From the NCBI GenBank assembly GCA_051881775.1, contig JBJEQN010000016.1, positions 1 to 64,000 on the forward strand: DNA of 64,000 nt, written 5' to 3'. The position numbers and the translations under genes are program-made. Below, in pieces: positions 62,343-64,000 of the stretch. Below the pieces are notes generated by a model, which saw only the letters and a program-made list of their open reading frames with translations, ran no database searches and was not told where the DNA came from. Position 1 is the first letter of the stretch, and the number at the start of each line of letters is the position of its first letter. Source of the stretch: UMGS363 sp051881775 (GTDB lineage Bacteria > Bacillota > Clostridia > Oscillospirales > Ruminococcaceae).

Positions 62343-63180
62343 TGGAAAGGCTATTTCCGCAAACGTAAAGGCTCAGGTAAAGGAAGAATCCGACAAGCTG
62401 AAGGCACAGGGTATAAGCATCGGACTTGCCGTGGTTATCGTTGGCAATAATCCTGCTTCAAGAGTTTATGTAAACAATAAGAAAAAAGCCTGCGCAGAGG
62501 TAGGCTTTGAGTCCTTTGAATACGCTCTTCCCGAAGAAACAACGCAGGATGAGCTTCTTGCCCTTGTGGAAAAGCTCAACGGCGACGATAAGGTAAACGG
62601 AATACTTGTTCAGCTGCCGCTTCCGAAGCATATTGACGAAAACGCAGTTATCAATGCTATCCGTCCCGATAAGGACGTTGACGCATTCCATCCTGCAAAC
62701 GTTGGACATATAATGATAGGCGATTTCAGCTTTTTGCCCTGTACCCCTGCAGGAGTAATGGAAATGCTTGCTCAGACAGGTATTGAAACAGACGGCAAAA
62801 ACTGCGTAGTTATCGGCAGAAGCAATATTGTGGGCAAGCCTATGGCTATGCTTCTTCTGCACAAAAACGCTACCGTTACCATTTGTCACTCCCACACAAA
62901 AAATCTTGCGGAAATTTGCAGCAAGGCGGATATCCTTGTAGCTGCGGTGGGAAAAGCGAAGTTTGTTACCCCGGATATGGTAAAGGAAGGCGCTGCGGTA
63001 ATTGACGTAGGCATGAACCGACTTGAAAACGGAAAGCTCTGCGGAGATGTTGATTATGACGCTTGCTTTGAAAAGGCAGGTTATATAACGCCTGTTCCCG
63101 GCGGAGTAGGTCCTATGACCATTGCAATGCTTATGAAAAATACTCTTACATCGGCAAAGCTCAAAAATAACATAAAATAA
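62326..63180 (+). CDS. folD: Bifunctional methylenetetrahydrofolate dehydrogenase/cyclohydrolase
   Basis: FolD converts 5,10-methylene-THF to 10-formyl-THF, the donor for Fmt. The 284 residues contain the catalytic lysine region YVNNKKKAC, LVQLPLPKHID, and the NADP site GRSNIVGKPMA, followed by PVPGGVGPMTIAML near the C-terminus. It starts inside lgt and ends 9 bp before a terminator hairpin. Confidence 0.98.
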   Translation: MAKIIDGKAISANVKAQVKEESDKLKAQGISIGLAVVIVGNNPASRVYVNNKKKACAEVGFESFEYALPEETTQDELLALVEKLNGDDKVNGILVQLPLPKHIDENAVINAIRPDKDVDAFHPANVGHIMIGDFSFLPCTPAGVMEMLAQTGIETDGKNCVVIGRSNIVGKPMAMLLLHKNATVTICHSHTKNLAEICSKADILVAAVGKAKFVTPDMVKEGAAVIDVGMNRLENGKLCGDVDYDACFEKAGYITPVPGGVGPMTIAMLMKNTLTSAKLKNNIK

Positions 63181-63189
63181 GCATATATT

Positions 63190-63240
63190 TACACTCCCGT
63201 GTCAATAATAAACATAATTATTGATACGGGAGTGTTTTTA
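63190..63240 (+). terminator. Terminator after folD that contains the next gene's SD
   Basis: A long stem (from 63191 ACACTCCCGTGTCAATAAT to ATTATTGATACGGGAGTGT ending 63235) is followed by TTTTT. Its 3' arm holds GGGAG (63228-63232), 7 nt before the ATG at 63240. Confidence 0.85.
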
Positions 63241-64000
63241 TGTCCTGGAGAATGACAGCTGTTGAGTATTTGTCTGCTGCTGCGGCTTTGCTGCTTGCGG
63301 TAAGAGTGCTTGTTGTAAACCGTGATGAAGATGTTATAAGCGCTTCAACGGGCAGGGGGCAGTACAGAATATCTGAGGTAAGCGAATATGCTTCAATTTA
63401 CGACTGCAATGGAGAAAGGCTGAACAACCGTTCTGTCAGCTACAATGCCCTTATAAATCCTAATGATGTAAATTCTCTGAAGGTTTTGGATTATGTTACC
63501 GATATGGATGCGTTCAATAACGGAATGAAAGGGAATCTGCCCTTTTTATGTCCCGTGGAAAAGGAAGCGTCTGGTATTTTACCTGTTTTTGTTAAATATA
63601 CACGGACGGACGACGACCAGCCTGCAAAGCATATCATAGGCTATACCGCAGATAATGAAGGCGTATGCGGAATTGAGTATGCCTACAGCGAGTTTATACA
63701 CAGCAATTATGAAGAAAATAAGGCGGTGTTCAGCGTAAACGCAGTGGGAGGCGTTCTTGACGGTTTATATTCGGAAATAAGCGCTGCCGATGAACTGGAA
63801 GCAGGCGTTATAACAACGATTGACGCAGGCATTCAGCAAATATGCGAAAACGCTATGGAAGCCTCCGGATATGAAAAAGGCGCAATTATCGTAATGGACG
63901 TAAAAAGCGGGTATATAAAGGCCTGCGCAAGCTATCCCGAATATAACATAAGCGCTCTGGAAGAAAGCCTTGACGACAGTGATTCGCCCTTTATAAACCG
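63240..64000 (+). CDS. Class B penicillin-binding protein, N-terminal part (runs off window)
   Basis: The frame is open from ATG 63240 to the window end (253 full codons), so the gene continues right. It opens with a membrane segment (EYLSAAAALLLAVRVLVV), then regions typical of transpeptidase-type PBPs: GYTADNEGVCGIEYAYSEFI, TTIDAGIQQICENAM and GAIIVMDVKSGYIKACASYPEY. The SxxK active site lies beyond the window, so the FtsI or SpoVD type cannot be decided. Its SD is in the folD terminator stem. The spacing (7 nt) favours this start over the ATG at 63252. Confidence 0.9.
   Translation, partial: MSWRMTAVEYLSAAAALLLAVRVLVVNRDEDVISASTGRGQYRISEVSEYASIYDCNGERLNNRSVSYNALINPNDVNSLKVLDYVTDMDAFNNGMKGNLPFLCPVEKEASGILPVFVKYTRTDDDQPAKHIIGYTADNEGVCGIEYAYSEFIHSNYEENKAVFSVNAVGGVLDGLYSEISAADELEAGVITTIDAGIQQICENAMEASGYEKGAIIVMDVKSGYIKACASYPEYNISALEESLDDSDSPFIN

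Noticed and set aside
1..64000. CRISPR array, rRNA or tRNA genes
   Set aside because: No regularly spaced direct repeats with spacers and no tRNA cloverleaf or rRNA-like sequence was seen by reading; a tRNAscan run would be decisive for tRNAs.

Overview
The window looks like chromosome from a low-to-middling GC, Gram-positive anaerobe of the class Clostridia, most likely the Ruminococcaceae/Oscillospiraceae group. Four things point that way: a PolC-type replicative polymerase, a tryptophan operon controlled by a T-box leader, sporulation genes (spoIVB and a 29-codon spoVM), and the Bacillus-like gene order yicC-remA-gmk-rpoZ-priA-def-fmt-rsmB-rlmN-stp-prkC-rsgA-thiN-spoVM. Clear sigma-A promoters and strong Shine-Dalgarno (SD) sites are common, and several genes start with TTG or GTG. 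I see no rRNA, tRNA, CRISPR array, prophage or insertion sequence.

Layout. 1-3200: the 3' part of a large extracellular-looking repeat protein that begins left of the window. 3250-4306: a lone rmlB. 4370-11353 (minus): trpE-trpGD-trpC-trpF-trpB-trpA with a tRNA-Trp-type T-box leader and a textbook promoter. 11383-13262: two divergent genes for an exported protein and a membrane-anchored SGNH-fold protein that has lost its catalytic residues. 13372-24101: pyrH-frr-uppS-cdsA-dxr-rseP-ispG-polC, joining nucleotide, ribosome-recycling, isoprenoid, phospholipid and replication functions. 24196-30530: hisZGDCBHF, with hisA and hisIE absent. 30667-32683: a DEDDh exonuclease and a convergent aminotransferase.

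32753-38572 (minus) holds a striking 92-nt hairpin and then two adjacent GntR(YtrA-like)/ABC-exporter modules. Each regulator has a TTGACA-17-TATACT promoter with a dyad operator over the -10 element, so both look autoregulated. 38611-42562: a WYL regulator, a PfkB sugar-phosphate kinase, a YqeY protein, a redox cysteine protein and an LdhA-type dehydrogenase. 42602-43810 (minus): spoIVB. 44277-57438: the long yicC-to-spoVM housekeeping run, lacking the coaBC and rpe genes often found in it. 57456-58460 (minus): a Xer-type recombinase. 58676-64000: an inactive/active M16 peptidase pair, lgt, folD and the start of a class B penicillin-binding protein whose SD lies inside the folD terminator hairpin.

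Most of the window is ordinary core chromosome. I found no clear new multi-gene system. The parts most worth a second look are the twin GntR/ABC modules with their operators, the long hairpin at 32753-32844, the degenerate SGNH protein, the repeat protein at the left edge, and the terminator/SD overlap before the penicillin-binding protein.
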